Source of the DNA: Ornithinimicrobium cavernae | GTDB lineage: Bacteria > Actinomycetota > Actinomycetes > Actinomycetales > Dermatophilaceae | NCBI RefSeq assembly: GCF_003121625.1 | Contig: NZ_QDDJ01000003.1 | Span: 248,001-312,000 of the forward strand | Reading direction: 5' to 3' | DNA: 64,000 nucleotides | Part shown: positions 25,427 to 34,395 of the stretch, piece by piece | Position numbering within the stretch: the stretch's first letter is position 1 | Layout: each line of letters begins with the position of its first letter | The notes under the pieces: model-generated | Told to the model about the DNA's origin: nothing | What the model saw: the letters and a program-made list of their open reading frames with translations, nothing else | Database searches by the model: none | Position numbers and translations under genes: made by a program

Positions 25427-26259
25427 CTGACGGCCGGGTCCGCGGGGGCCACTGCCCCCCAGGCGATCTCGAGCTCACCGAGCCGCCAGCGGTGCCGGCT
25501 GCCCAGCACCGGCCACCCCTGCGACCGCAGGTCGGTCACCGCGGCCAGGAAACGCTGGCGCGCACCGTATGCCGCGTGGCCGGCGGCGCGTGCCCAGGCC
25601 GTGTCGAGGTCGGTCAGCAGGGCGTGGACCCGCTCACCCGGGACGTTGCGGTGGATCAGGGCCTTCGGCAGGCGCTCGGCCACGACCGACGGCTGCTCGA
25701 GGTCACGCAGCCGCCAGGAGAGGGTCAGGGACCGCGGCTCGGGGTGTCCCTCCGCCCCGCGCCGGACGTCGATCCAGGACCCGAGCCTGCCCAGCTCGTT
25801 GCAGGTGCCCTCCACCAGGGCGCCTCCCGGTGCCAGCCGACCGACCAACCGGGACCAGGCCGGCCAGACCTGCGCCTCGTCATACTGCCGCAGGACGTTG
25901 AACGCCCGGATCAGGAGGGGGGAGCCGCCGCCGGGCACGGGCACCTCGAAGCCGCCCCGGGCGAAGGTGAGCCGGGGAGGCGCGGCGTGCGGTGCGGCTG
26001 CGGTGACGCGCTCCTGGTCGATCTCCAGCCCGACGACGCGCACGTCCGGTCGTACCGCGCCCAGTCGGGCGTGCAACTCGACGGTGGTCACCGGATGGGC
26101 GCCGTAGCCGAGGTCGACGACGACCGGGTCCTCGGCGCTGCGCAGCAACCGCCGGTGGGTGTGCACGACCCAGCGGTCCACCCGGCGCAGCCGGTTGGGG
26201 TTGGTGGTGCCGCGGGTGACGGTGCCGACCGGTCGGGAACGTCTCGCTGCACCGGTCAC
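25411..26259 (-). CDS. SAM-dependent methyltransferase
   Basis: About 282 residues. The SAM-binding loop is [19 protein letters not shown], with the acidic residue of strand 2 in [11 protein letters not shown] and later GGFEVP and [13 protein letters not shown]. The substrate is unknown. GTG 26259 is chosen because ATG 26301 would almost touch the ribosome-binding site of divergent mshA. Its 3' end overlaps the hydrolase-cupin gene by 16 bases, tail to tail. Similar methyltransferases commonly adjoin mshA in this order of bacteria, as I recall. Confidence 0.8.
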   Translation of the reverse strand: MTGAARRSRPVGTVTRGTTNPNRLRRVDRWVVHTHRRLLRSAEDPVVVDLGYGAHPVTTVELHARLGAVRPDVRVVGLEIDQERVTAAAPHAAPPRLTFARGGFEVPVPGGGSPLLIRAFNVLRQYDEAQVWPAWSRLVGRLAPGGALVEGTCNELGRLGSWIDVRRGAEGHPEPRSLTLSWRLRDLEQPSVVAERLPKALIHRNVPGERVHALLTDLDTAWARAAGHAAYGARQRFLAAVTDLRSQGWPVLGSRHRWRLGELEIAWGAVAPADPAVSQSRR

Positions 26260-26321
26260 GGCTCCACGATAGGGGTCGTGCAAGACTGAATCCTCAAGCA
26301 CCTGTGAGGAGAGACGTTGTC

Positions 26322-27632
26322 GTGAGTGAGACCGACCGGGTCCGACGTGTGGCGATGCTCAGTGTCCACACCTCCCCGCTCGACCCTCCCGGCACCGGCG
26401 ACGCGGGCGGCCTCAACGTCTACGTCGTGGAGACCGCCCGCCGGCTCGCCGCGCGCGGCACCGAGGTGGAGATCTTCACCCGGGCCACCGACGGGTCCCT
26501 GCCCGAGACGGTCCGGATGGGCCCGGGCATCCTGGTCCACCACGTCCCGGCCGGCCCCTACGAGGGGCTGGGCAAGGACGACCTCCCCGGCCAGCTGTGT
26601 GCCTTCGCGGCCGGTGTGATGCGCACCGCGGCCGGCCGGCCCGAGCACTGGTATGACGTGGTCCACTCGCACTACTGGCTCTCCGGGCAGGTGGGCTGGC
26701 TCACGGCCGACCGCTGGAACGTGCCGCTCGTGCACACCATGCACACGATGGCGCGGGTGAAGAACGCGCAGCTCGCCGAGGGCGACAGCGCGGAGCCTCC
26801 GGGGCGGGAGATCGGGGAGACGCAGGTGGTGGAGGCCGCGAGCGTGCTCGTCGCCAACACCGACGAGGAGGCGGGCCAGCTGGTCCGCCTCTACGACGCC
26901 GACCCGGACAAGGTGCACGTCGTGCCCCCCGGCGTCGACCTGGACGTGTTCACCCCCGGCGACCGGGCCGCGGCGCGCCGCGCGGTCGGGCTGCCCGAGG
27001 ACGCCCAGGTCGTGCTGTTCGTCGGTCGCATCCAGCCACTGAAGGCGCCGGACCTGCTGGTCCGCGCCGCGGCCGAGCTCGTGCGACGCGACCCCTCGCT
27101 GCGGGACCGGCTGGTCGTCGGGGTCCTGGGCGGTCCCTCCGGCACCGGCCTGGCCCGGCCGGAGGCACTGCAGGAGCTCACCGCGCAGCTGGGGCTGTCC
27201 GACCTGGTCCGGTTCGTGCCACCGGTCTCACGGACCGCGCTCGCCGACTGGTACCGCGCCGCCGACCTGGTCACGGTGCCCAGCTACAACGAGTCCTTCG
27301 GGCTGGTGGCCATCGAGTCGCTGGCGTCCGGCACGCCGGTGGTCGCCGCCGCGGTCGGGGGTCTGCCGGTGGCGGTCGGCGACGGTGGCGTGCTGCTCGA
27401 GGGTCACGACCCGGCCCGGTGGGCCGACGCGATCGGTGACTTGTTGGCCGACGACACACGGCGGGCGGCTCTGGGCGAGGCGGGGGTGCGGCACGCCAAG
27501 GGCTTCGGCTGGGACCGCACGGTGGACCTGCTCGACGAGGTCTACCGCCGCGCGAGGGCAGACCGCGAGCGCCTCTGGACCGACGGTGCCTACCTGGTCC
27601 CCGACCACGTCCCGAGCATGGTGTCGCCGTGA
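26322..27632 (+). CDS. mshA: Mycothiol glycosyltransferase MshA
   Basis: First committed enzyme of mycothiol synthesis, joining UDP-GlcNAc to inositol 3-phosphate. The 436-residue GT4-family protein shows the N-terminal loop [31 protein letters not shown], the Rossmann strand [18 protein letters not shown], and the nucleotide-sugar E-x7-E region [21 protein letters not shown] 26322 follows GAGGAGAG by 8 bases. The downstream YbjN-like gene overlaps by 4 bases, as next to M. tuberculosis mshA (Rv0486-Rv0487, from memory). Confidence 0.95.
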   Translation: MSETDRVRRVAMLSVHTSPLDPPGTGDAGGLNVYVVETARRLAARGTEVEIFTRATDGSLPETVRMGPGILVHHVPAGPYEGLGKDDLPGQLCAFAAGVMRTAAGRPEHWYDVVHSHYWLSGQVGWLTADRWNVPLVHTMHTMARVKNAQLAEGDSAEPPGREIGETQVVEAASVLVANTDEEAGQLVRLYDADPDKVHVVPPGVDLDVFTPGDRAAARRAVGLPEDAQVVLFVGRIQPLKAPDLLVRAAAELVRRDPSLRDRLVVGVLGGPSGTGLARPEALQELTAQLGLSDLVRFVPPVSRTALADWYRAADLVTVPSYNESFGLVAIESLASGTPVVAAAVGGLPVAVGDGGVLLEGHDPARWADAIGDLLADDTRRAALGEAGVRHAKGFGWDRTVDLLDEVYRRARADRERLWTDGAYLVPDHVPSMVSP

Positions 27633-28147
27633 GGACCGACGACGCCGCGGTGGCCCGGCTCCGGTCGGTGCTCGAGGAGCTGGAGGTCGACCACGAGGAC
27701 GGTGCCCGGGAGGGCGAGTTCGTCGTCACCCTGCCGGGGGAGCGCAAGCTGCGGACGGTCTGCTCCCTCGTGGTGGGAGGAGACAGCCTGTCGGTGCAGG
27801 CGTTCGTCATCCGACGCCCCGACGAGAACCACGAGAAGTTCTACCGTCACCTGCTGCGGCGCAACCTGCGCCTGCCCGGGCTGGCCTACGCGATCGACGG
27901 AACCGGCGACGTCTACCTCACCGGACGGCTGCCGGTCATCGCGATCGACCGGGCCGGCCTCGACCAGCTGCTCGGGACGGTGCTCACGGCCTGCGACGAG
28001 CCGTTCAACGAGCTGCTGGTCCTCGGCTTCCTCACCTCGATGCGGGCCGAGTGGCGCTGGCGGGTGTCGCGCGGGGAGTCGACCGCCAACCTGGAGGCGT
28101 TCCGGCACCTCCTCGAGGGAACCGAGGACGATGCCGGCGCATCGTAG
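27629..28147 (+). CDS. YbjN domain-containing protein
   Basis: 172-residue protein with the YbjN fold, related to type III secretion chaperones. It has an acidic N-terminus, [20 protein letters not shown] near the middle and [20 protein letters not shown] near the C-terminus. The GTG overlaps the mshA stop by 4 bases. This pairing is conserved across mycothiol-producing bacteria, but the biochemical role of the YbjN-like partner is not known. It has no signal peptide, so it is probably cytoplasmic. Confidence 0.88.
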   Translation: MRTDDAAVARLRSVLEELEVDHEDGAREGEFVVTLPGERKLRTVCSLVVGGDSLSVQAFVIRRPDENHEKFYRHLLRRNLRLPGLAYAIDGTGDVYLTGRLPVIAIDRAGLDQLLGTVLTACDEPFNELLVLGFLTSMRAEWRWRVSRGESTANLEAFRHLLEGTEDDAGAS

Positions 28148-28151
28148 GGGC

Positions 28152-28640
28152 ATGGACGACACCAGGTGCTCCGACGGGCCGGTTCCCGGAGACCCACCGG
28201 GCGCGGAGCCCTCGCGCAGCCCATGGCTGGGACGCGCCATGCTCGTGCTCGCGTTGACCGTCACGGTCGCGGCGTGCGCGACGGAGCCACCGGGTCAGGA
28301 CCAGCCGGTCCCGGGCGCCCACTCGTCAGGTGGGGGTGGGGAGGAGCCTGAGGCGTTCGCGGTCCACCACGACGTGGAGTACTACGGTGCCTGCGGCAAC
28401 GAGGTGCTGCGACTGGGGCGGGAGACCTACTATCCGCTGCTGGAGGACGAGGAGCTCGACGTCATCAGGTACGGCAGTGGCACGGGGGTGCACGTGAGCA
28501 CCGTCGAGCGGCCCGGACCCGGTGACGACATCGGCACGCTGACTGTCTACAGCGACGGTTATGCACGGTTCGTCTCCGACAGCGGTACCTACGACATCTG
28601 GCTCACGGAGCAGGAGCGGGAGTACACCTGGGAGTGCTGA
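28152..28640 (+). CDS. Small lipoprotein of unknown function
   Basis: 162-residue predicted lipoprotein. The signal helix AMLVLALTVTVAAC ends in a V-A-A-C lipobox at about residue 42. The mature part has a Gly/Pro-rich linker, then a roughly 90-residue domain with YYGACGNEVLRLG and a C-terminal cysteine (TWEC), possibly a disulfide pair. No family recognised. It starts 4 bases after the YbjN-like gene and ends 25 bases from convergent gpmI. Confidence 0.72.
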   Translation: MDDTRCSDGPVPGDPPGAEPSRSPWLGRAMLVLALTVTVAACATEPPGQDQPVPGAHSSGGGGEEPEAFAVHHDVEYYGACGNEVLRLGRETYYPLLEDEELDVIRYGSGTGVHVSTVERPGPGDDIGTLTVYSDGYARFVSDSGTYDIWLTEQEREYTWEC

Positions 28641-28665
28641 GCTCCCGCTCCTGGCGCCCTGTCCT

Positions 28666-30300
28666 TCAGGCGCGTGCCACCAGGGAGGGACGGTAGTCCT
28701 GCGGCACCTCGAGACCGAGCAGGACCAGCAGGGTGGCGGCCAGGTTCGAGAGCCCGGGATCCTGGGCACCGTCCACGGGCTCCCACTGCTGACCCGAGTA
28801 GTCCGTGATGTAGAGCGGCACCGGGTTGGTCGAGTGCGCCGTCTTCCACAGCGGGCTGCCGTCCTCGGACGTGCGGGGCCTGCCCTGCGTGTCGCGCTCG
28901 ACCATGTCCTCGCTGTTGCCGTGGTCAGCGGTCACGACCAGGCACCCACCCGCCGCCTCGACGGCCTGGGCGATCCGGCCGACGGCCTCGTCGACCGCCT
29001 CGACGGCGATGATGGTGGCCTCGAAGTTGCCGGTGTGCCCGACCATGTCGCCACCGGCCAGGTTGGAGCGCAGGAAGGTGTAGCCACCCTTGCCGAGTGC
29101 CTCGATGACATAGTCCGCGGTCTCGGCTGCCTTCATCCTCGGGGCCTTGTCGAACTCGACCTGGTCGGACGGGATGTCGATGTAGGTCTCGGTGCGGGGA
29201 TCGAACGGGTCCGACCGGTTGCCGTTCCAGAAGTAGGTCATGTGGCCGAACTTCTGGGTCTCGGAGGCCGCCAGCTGCGGCAGCCCCGCCCGCGCGATGA
29301 TCTCGCTCACCGAGTTGTCGATGTGTGGTGGCTGCACCAGGCGGACCGGCGGCATGTTGGTGTCGCCGTCATACAGGGTCATCCCCGCGAAGAAGACGTC
29401 AGGCACCCGGCCCCGGTCGAAGCCGCTGAAACCGTCACCCTCGACGAACGCGCGGGTCAGCTCGATGGCACGGTCGCCGCGGAAGTTGAAGATCACCACG
29501 GCGTCACCGTCGTGGACCGGCCCGACGGCCTCGCCGCGGTCGTCGACGACGGTGAAGGCCTCCAGCAGCTGGTCGCTGATCCCCGGGGTCTCCGCGCGGA
29601 GTGTGGAGACGGCCTCGCCGGCCGAGGGGAACGGCCGGGCGGTGCCCTGCACGTGGGCGCGCCACCCGGCCTCGACGACGCCCCAGTTGGCCTCGTAACG
29701 GTCCATCGTGGTGACCATGCGGCCACCTCCCGAGGCGATCCGCCAGTCCAGGTCGGTGCCCTCGGTGCGGGTGCTCAGGGCATCTTCGAGGCGGGCGACG
29801 TACTGATCCGCCGTGCGGTCCTCCACATCACGGCCGTCGAACAGCGTGTGCAGCCGCAGTCGGGTGATGCCATCGGTCCTCGCGTGGTCCAGCAGCAGCA
29901 TCAGGTGGTCCCACGACGAGTGCACGTTGCCGTCGCTGAGCAGGCCGATCAGGTGCAGTGCCGCCCCGTCAGCCGTCGCCGTGGCCACGGCGTCCCGCCA
30001 CGCGCCCTCCCAGATCTCTCCACCGCGGACCGCGTCGTCGACCCGCTTGGCGCCCTGCGGGAAGATCCGGCCGGCGCCCATCGTGTTGTGCCCGACCTCC
30101 GAGTTGCCCATGTCGTCGTCGCTGGACAGGCCGACGTGCGTGCCGTGAGCGAAGACCTCCAGATAGGCACCCGTGTCCCGCAGACGGTCCAGGTGCGGGG
30201 TCGACGCCGCGGCCACCGCGTCGTACGCGTCCCCGGTGCCCACGCCGACACCGTCCATCACCACGAGGACGACCGGGCGCCCGTCCGTCCCCGCCCTCAC
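28666..30300 (-). CDS. gpmI: 2,3-bisphosphoglycerate-independent phosphoglycerate mutase
   Basis: Glycolytic isomerase of 3- and 2-phosphoglycerate, 544 residues, Mn-dependent type. The alkaline-phosphatase-like core shows VVMDGVGVG, the phosphoserine loop DDDMGNSEVGHNTMGAGR, SDGNVHSSWDHL, DGRDV, and metal ligands in GDMVGHTGNFEA, TADHGNSEDM and KTAHSTNPVPLY. GTG 30300 overlaps the regX3 stop by 4 bases. Many actinobacteria carry the cofactor-dependent GpmA near this two-component system instead, so this is a likely non-orthologous replacement. Confidence 0.95.
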   Translation of the reverse strand: MRAGTDGRPVVLVVMDGVGVGTGDAYDAVAAASTPHLDRLRDTGAYLEVFAHGTHVGLSSDDDMGNSEVGHNTMGAGRIFPQGAKRVDDAVRGGEIWEGAWRDAVATATADGAALHLIGLLSDGNVHSSWDHLMLLLDHARTDGITRLRLHTLFDGRDVEDRTADQYVARLEDALSTRTEGTDLDWRIASGGGRMVTTMDRYEANWGVVEAGWRAHVQGTARPFPSAGEAVSTLRAETPGISDQLLEAFTVVDDRGEAVGPVHDGDAVVIFNFRGDRAIELTRAFVEGDGFSGFDRGRVPDVFFAGMTLYDGDTNMPPVRLVQPPHIDNSVSEIIARAGLPQLAASETQKFGHMTYFWNGNRSDPFDPRTETYIDIPSDQVEFDKAPRMKAAETADYVIEALGKGGYTFLRSNLAGGDMVGHTGNFEATIIAVEAVDEAVGRIAQAVEAAGGCLVVTADHGNSEDMVERDTQGRPRTSEDGSPLWKTAHSTNPVPLYITDYSGQQWEPVDGAQDPGLSNLAATLLVLLGLEVPQDYRPSLVARA

Positions 30301-30980
30301 GGCGCCTCGAACTTGTAGCCCAGGCCGCGCACCGTGACGATGTGCTGCGGCTGCCCCGGGTCAGGCTCGATCTTGGCGCGCAGCCGCTTGACGTGGACGT
30401 CGAGCGTCTTGGTGTCACCGACGTAGTCGCTGCCCCAGACACGGTCGATGAGCTGGCCGCGGGTCAGCACCCGTCCGGCGTTGCGCAGCAGCATCTCCAG
30501 CAGCTCGAACTCCTTGAGGGGCAGGGACACCGCGTCACCGTTCACCGAGACGGTGTGGCGCTCCACGTCCATGCGGACGGGGCCCGACTCGACCGTCGAG
30601 GGCAACAGCTCCTCCGGCTCGGACTGCCGGCGCAGGACGGCCTTGATGCGGGCCAGCAGCTCGCGGCCGGAGTACGGCTTGGTGACGTAGTCGTCGGCGC
30701 CGATCTCCAGGCCCACCACCTTGTCCACCTCGCTGTCCTTGGCGGTGAGCATGATCACCGGCACGGACGACTTGGCCCGGAGCGAGCGGCAGACGTCGAC
30801 CCCGGAGAGGCCCGGGAGCATCAGGTCGAGGAGGACGAGGTCGGCGCCGTTCCGGTCGAACTCGGTGAGCGCGTCCGGTCCGGTCTCGGCGACCGCGACG
30901 TCGTAGCCCTCCTTCTGGAGCATGTAGGAGAGGGGGTCCGAGAACGACTCCTCGTCCTCCACCACCAGGATCCGGGTCAT
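30297..30980 (-). CDS. regX3: Response regulator RegX3/PhoP-type
   Basis: 227-residue OmpR-family regulator of the phosphate-starvation response. The receiver has the acidic pair (VVEDEESF), phosphoacceptor Asp in LVLLDLMLPG, and conserved Thr and Lys (MLTAKDS, VTKPYSG). The winged helix ends with VWGSDYVGDTKTLDVHVKRL and TVRGLGYKFE. It follows senX3 by 10 bases. Expected DNA targets are GTTCACC-type PHO boxes, two of which are present in this window. Confidence 0.94.
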   Translation of the reverse strand: MTRILVVEDEESFSDPLSYMLQKEGYDVAVAETGPDALTEFDRNGADLVLLDLMLPGLSGVDVCRSLRAKSSVPVIMLTAKDSEVDKVVGLEIGADDYVTKPYSGRELLARIKAVLRRQSEPEELLPSTVESGPVRMDVERHTVSVNGDAVSLPLKEFELLEMLLRNAGRVLTRGQLIDRVWGSDYVGDTKTLDVHVKRLRAKIEPDPGQPQHIVTVRGLGYKFEAP

Positions 30981-30990
30981 GACTCACTCC

Positions 30991-32289
30991 TCACTCGGGC
31001 GCACTGCCGAGATCACGTGTTGTGCGGGGGGGCTGAACGGATGCTGACCCAGAGGTTACCGTCGGATTCTCCGTCGGTGTGTCCCGGGTGTCGGCGGGGG
31101 AGGCGGGCAGCGCCAGGTCGGTGGTGCCGCGGGAGGCGGGCAGCGCCAGGTCCGTGGTGCCGCGGGAGGCGGGCAGCCGGATCGTGAACGTCGACCCCTG
31201 GCCGACCTGGCTCCACACCACCACGTCCCCGCCGAGGTTGGCGCAGATGTGCTTGACGATGGACAGCCCCAGACCCGTGCCCCCCGTCGCGCGGGACCGG
31301 GCCGCGTCGACGCGGTAGAACCGCTCGAAGACGCGCTCCTGGTCCGCCGGTGAGATCCCCTGACCCTGGTCGGTCACCGACACCTCCACCAGGTCGCCGC
31401 GACGACGGCTCACGACGGCGATCGGGCTGCCGTCGTCGGAGTAGCTGATCGCGTTGGTCACCAGGTTGCGGATCGCGGTGGTGACGAGCTCGGCGTCCCC
31501 GCGCACCTCCAGGTCCTCCGGCGAGCCGTTGCGCCGCACGGTGAGCCGCCGCTGGCCGGCCACGACACGGGTGTGCTCGACGGCCTCCTCGGCGCACCGG
31601 CCCACGTCCACGGGCACGAGGGGGTCGGACAGGTCGGCGGTCTGCAGCCGGGACAGGTCGACGATCTCGGTGACCAGCCTGGTCAGGCGGTTGCTCTCGA
31701 TCTTCATCCGGCCCGCGAACCGCTGGACGGCGACGGGGTCGTCCGCAGCGTCCTCCACCGCCTCGGCGAGCAGCGCGAGGCCGCCGACGGGCGTCTTGAG
31801 CTCGTGGCTGACGTTGACGACGAAGTCGCGCCTGACCTCCTCGACCCGACGCGCCTTGGTGCGGTCGTCCACCAGCGCCAGGACCAGGTCCCCGCCGATC
31901 GGCGCGACCCGCACGCCGACGACCATGATCCCCTGGCCGAGAGGGCCGCGCGCCAGCTCGAGCTCGGCCTCGCGGATGATGCCGTCCCGGTGGACCTGCA
32001 CCGCGAGGGTCCCGAGCTCGGCGTGGGTCAGCGTGTTGCCGCGCACCAGCCCGTAGGCCACGGCGGTGGCACTGGTCTTGACGACGTTACCCCCGGCGTC
32101 GAGCACGATCGCTCCGTCGCGCAGCACGGCCAGAACGTCGGAGACACCCTCGGGCACCTGCGGCTCGGCCGGTGGTTCGGGCGTCACGGGCTGCTGCCGG
32201 CGCTCGGAGACGCGGACCAGGAGCGTGGCGATCACGGCAAGGGCGAGTCCCAGCACCACGCCCAGGGCTCCCGCCGTCAGTCCGTCCAC
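30991..32289 (-). CDS. senX3: Phosphate-sensing histidine kinase SenX3
   Basis: 432-residue membrane kinase. One N-terminal helix (GALGVVLGLALAVIATLLV), a PAS-like domain (VLAVLRDGAIVLDAGGNVVK), the HisKA box VNVSHELKTPVGG, and ATPase boxes NAISYSDDGS, VTDQGQGISPADQERVFERF and GGTGLGLSIVKHI are visible. The C-terminal tail holds a tandem 11-residue duplication (LPASRGTTDLA). Start is a GTG 7 bases after TAGGCT, so the mRNA may be leaderless. It is divergent from phoU, which by family knowledge restrains the kinase when phosphate is abundant. Confidence 0.92.
   Translation of the reverse strand: MDGLTAGALGVVLGLALAVIATLLVRVSERRQQPVTPEPPAEPQVPEGVSDVLAVLRDGAIVLDAGGNVVKTSATAVAYGLVRGNTLTHAELGTLAVQVHRDGIIREAELELARGPLGQGIMVVGVRVAPIGGDLVLALVDDRTKARRVEEVRRDFVVNVSHELKTPVGGLALLAEAVEDAADDPVAVQRFAGRMKIESNRLTRLVTEIVDLSRLQTADLSDPLVPVDVGRCAEEAVEHTRVVAGQRRLTVRRNGSPEDLEVRGDAELVTTAIRNLVTNAISYSDDGSPIAVVSRRRGDLVEVSVTDQGQGISPADQERVFERFYRVDAARSRATGGTGLGLSIVKHICANLGGDVVVWSQVGQGSTFTIRLPASRGTTDLALPASRGTTDLALPASPADTRDTPTENPTVTSGSASVQPPRTTRDLGSAPE
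31099..31177 (-). repeat. 33-bp tandem repeat near the 3' end of senX3
   Basis: Bases 31099-31131 and 31132-31164 differ at a single position; a partial third copy runs 31165-31177. Being a multiple of three, it preserves the frame and encodes LPASRGTTDLA twice, just after the last conserved kinase box. This indicates a recent slippage or unequal-crossover event. Confidence 0.9.
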
Positions 32290-32295
32290 AGGGCT

Positions 32296-32301
32296 AGCCT
32301 A
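32296..32301 (-). promoter_or_regulatory. Candidate -10 of senX3 with leaderless start
   Basis: On the minus strand TAGGCT (32301 down to 32296) is followed by 6 bases and then the senX3 GTG at 32289. A housekeeping -10 here would start transcription at the start codon. No convincing -35 or ribosome-binding site is seen, so this is tentative. Confidence 0.35.
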
Positions 32302-32382
32302 GGTCGCTGCAGGCCCGGTCAGGACCGCCCGGGACGCGAGGCACCCGCTGCCGCGCTGGCCGGGCCCACCTGGTCGGATGCC

Positions 32383-32415
32383 GTTCACCTGGCGTGTGTC
32401 AGCCGTTCACCCGAG
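32383..32415 (+). promoter_or_regulatory. PHO box between senX3 and phoU
   Basis: Three exact 11-bp-phased units read toward phoU: GTTCACCTGGC, GTGTGTCAGCC and GTTCACCCGAG. Repeats of GTTCACC at 11-bp spacing are the Streptomyces PhoP box and its RegX3 equivalents. The site sits 56 bases before the phoU ATG and about 94 from the senX3 start, so it could control both divergent genes. Confidence 0.8.
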
Positions 32416-32470
32416 ACTGAGAGGGTCACCGACGGACACTGTCCGGGTCACACGAGAGGGAGCGGATCCG

Positions 32471-33163
32471 ATGCGCATCGCATTCACCGAGGAGTTGCAG
32501 TTCATCTCCGATCAGCTGGTCGAGATGGCGGGACTGACGTCCGCGGCACTGGAGCAGGCCACGACGGCGCTGATGAGTGCCGACCTGGAGCTGGCCGAGT
32601 CCGTGATCAGTGCGGACGAGCACATCGACGCCGTCCGGCGCGACCTCGACACACGCGCCGTGGACGCGCTTGCCCGGCAGCAGCCGGTCGCCACGGACCT
32701 GCGCACCCTCGTCACCGCGATGCGGATGAGCGCCGACCTGGAGCGGATGGGTGACCTGGCCCGCCACGTCGCGAAGCTGACCCGGCTCCGCTACCCCAAC
32801 CGGGTCCTGCCCGAGGCGCTCACCGCCACCTTCCGGCGGATGGCCGAGGTCGCCGACGCCCTCGTCATGGAGGCCGCGCGCATCATCAGGGACAACGACG
32901 TCGAGGCGGTGACCCAGCTGAAGATCACCGACGACGAGATGGACGACCTGCACCGTGACGTCTTCCGCGTCCTGCTCGACAGCAGCTGGGACAGCGGGGT
33001 GCAGGCCGCGATCGACGCCACGCTGCTCAGCCGTTACTACGAGCGGTTCGGCGACCACGCCGTGTCCATCGCCCAGCGCGTCGTCTACCTGGTGACCGGT
33101 CAGTGGGACGAGGACAACCTCAACATCGACGAGCGGATCGACGTCACCGAGGTCAGCCGCTGA
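32471..33163 (+). CDS. phoU: Phosphate signalling protein PhoU
   Basis: 230-residue all-helical regulator that links the Pst transporter to the SenX3 kinase. It starts MRIAFTEELQFISDQLVEM and has the two PhoU three-helix repeats with metal-binding-type segments MSADLERMGDLARHVA and YYERFGDHAVSIAQRVVYLV. The ATG follows AGAGGGAGCGG. An open frame continues upstream through the PHO box but lacks a reason to be translated. It is divergent from senX3-regX3-gpmI and convergent with the lipoprotein gene. Confidence 0.96.
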   Translation: MRIAFTEELQFISDQLVEMAGLTSAALEQATTALMSADLELAESVISADEHIDAVRRDLDTRAVDALARQQPVATDLRTLVTAMRMSADLERMGDLARHVAKLTRLRYPNRVLPEALTATFRRMAEVADALVMEAARIIRDNDVEAVTQLKITDDEMDDLHRDVFRVLLDSSWDSGVQAAIDATLLSRYYERFGDHAVSIAQRVVYLVTGQWDEDNLNIDERIDVTEVSR

Positions 33164-33169
33164 GCCGGC

Positions 33170-33715
33170 TCAGGAGGGGACGTCGGCGGTCGTGACCGCG
33201 ATGTCGCTGTAGGGGCCCTCCGGCAGAAGCACCGGGGCGAGCCCACTGTCCGCCTCACCCTGGGAGGTCTGCACGACCAGCTGCAGCGAGCCGCCGGGGC
33301 TCACCTCGACGGCGGGCACCTGCACGGGCGTGCCGCTGCCGTCCGGGCCCTGGCCGTCCAGCCGGAGCGACTGCCCCGGGGCGACACTCAGGGTCGGCTG
33401 CAGCGCGACGGCCTCAGCGCCGGTGCCGAGGGTGACGGTGACCTCGGTGGGCTCGCTGGTGTTGTTCACCACCAGCCCGCTGACGGTGCCGGGTGCACCG
33501 TTGCCCTCGCTGACCACGAGCAGGTCGCGGACAGCGACCTGGCCGGCGTCGACGGAGACGCCGTCCGCCGGGTCGTAGTTCATGTCGGTCGTCACCGGCG
33601 AGCTGATCTGGCAGCCGCTGAGGGTGAGCGCGGCCGCGAGCGCGAGTCCACTCAGGGCCGCGCGGCGGGGGCGGGAGGCATTCTGGGCAGCGGTCCGGAA
33701 GGTCACGAGGGACAC
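33170..33715 (-). CDS. lpqE: LpqE-like lipoprotein
   Basis: About 181-residue predicted lipoprotein. The signal helix and lipobox are visible: LSGLALAAALTLSGC. The mature domain is beta-rich (VAVRDLLVVSEGNGAPGTVS, LVVNNTSEPTEVTVTLG). Position, divergent from carD, matches M. tuberculosis lpqE (Rv3584) next to carD (Rv3583c), from memory. GTG 33715 or the GTG three codons later could be the start. The function is unknown; some relatives of this fold bind copper, but no clear ligand set is seen. Confidence 0.72.
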   Translation of the reverse strand: MSLVTFRTAAQNASRPRRAALSGLALAAALTLSGCQISSPVTTDMNYDPADGVSVDAGQVAVRDLLVVSEGNGAPGTVSGLVVNNTSEPTEVTVTLGTGAEAVALQPTLSVAPGQSLRLDGQGPDGSGTPVQVPAVEVSPGGSLQLVVQTSQGEADSGLAPVLLPEGPYSDIAVTTADVPS

Positions 33716-33834
33716 TCTAGCCGCCCCTCCACGCGCGCGTGGAGGACCCGTGCGGACAGGGTGTCCGGAGGGTGCAGGAAACTCCCAGAACGGTCGTCCC
33801 GAGACGCTGACCAGCACAAATATCAAGCATGTCA

Positions 33835-33864
33835 TTACGTGATCTGCGCCACGCATGGTACCCT
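33835..33864 (+). promoter_or_regulatory. Candidate carD promoter
   Basis: TTACGT (33835-33840) and TACCCT (33859-33864) are separated by 18 bases in a locally AT-richer stretch. Initiation near 33871 would leave about 22 bases including the ribosome-binding site GAAAGGGG before the ATG. Confidence 0.4.
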
Positions 33865-33892
33865 TGAGGTCCGCGAAAGGGGCTAACTGAAG

Positions 33893-34375
33893 ATGACGTT
33901 CAAGGTCGGCGAGACGGTTGTGTACCCGCACCACGGGGCCGCACTGATCGAAGAAATGAAGACGCGCACCATCAAGGGCGAGGAGAAGCTCTACCTAAAG
34001 CTCAAGGTCGCACAGGGTGATCTGACCATTGAAGTTCCCGCAGACAACTGCGATCTGGTCGGGGTCCGCGATGTCGTCGGCAAGGAGGGACTGGACAAGG
34101 TGTTCGAGGTGCTGCGCGCCGAGCACACCGAGGAGCCGACCAACTGGTCCCGCCGCTACAAGGCCAACCTGGAGAAGCTTGCCTCCGGTGACGTGATCCG
34201 GGTGGCGGAGGTGGTCCGCGACCTGTGGCGTCGCGACAAGGACCGCGGGCTGTCGACCGGTGAGAAGCGTCTGCTCAACAAGGCCCGTCAGATCCTCGTC
34301 TCCGAGCTCGCGCTCGCCGAGAAGACCAACGAGGACAAGGCCGAGGCCACTCTGGACGAGGTCCTGGCCTCCTGA
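33893..34375 (+). CDS. carD: RNA polymerase-binding regulator CarD
   Basis: 160-residue essential transcription factor that binds the RNA polymerase beta subunit and stabilises the open complex. The N-terminal Tudor-like domain is [19 protein letters not shown], with [20 protein letters not shown]. The helical DNA-binding half contains the conserved Trp in [14 protein letters not shown] and basic [20 protein letters not shown]. It is followed 20 bases later by ispD, as in mycobacteria, making a transcript of carD with isoprenoid genes likely. Confidence 0.96.
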   Translation: MTFKVGETVVYPHHGAALIEEMKTRTIKGEEKLYLKLKVAQGDLTIEVPADNCDLVGVRDVVGKEGLDKVFEVLRAEHTEEPTNWSRRYKANLEKLASGDVIRVAEVVRDLWRRDKDRGLSTGEKRLLNKARQILVSELALAEKTNEDKAEATLDEVLAS

Positions 34376-34395
34376 CTCCACAGCACCGCGTCGGC

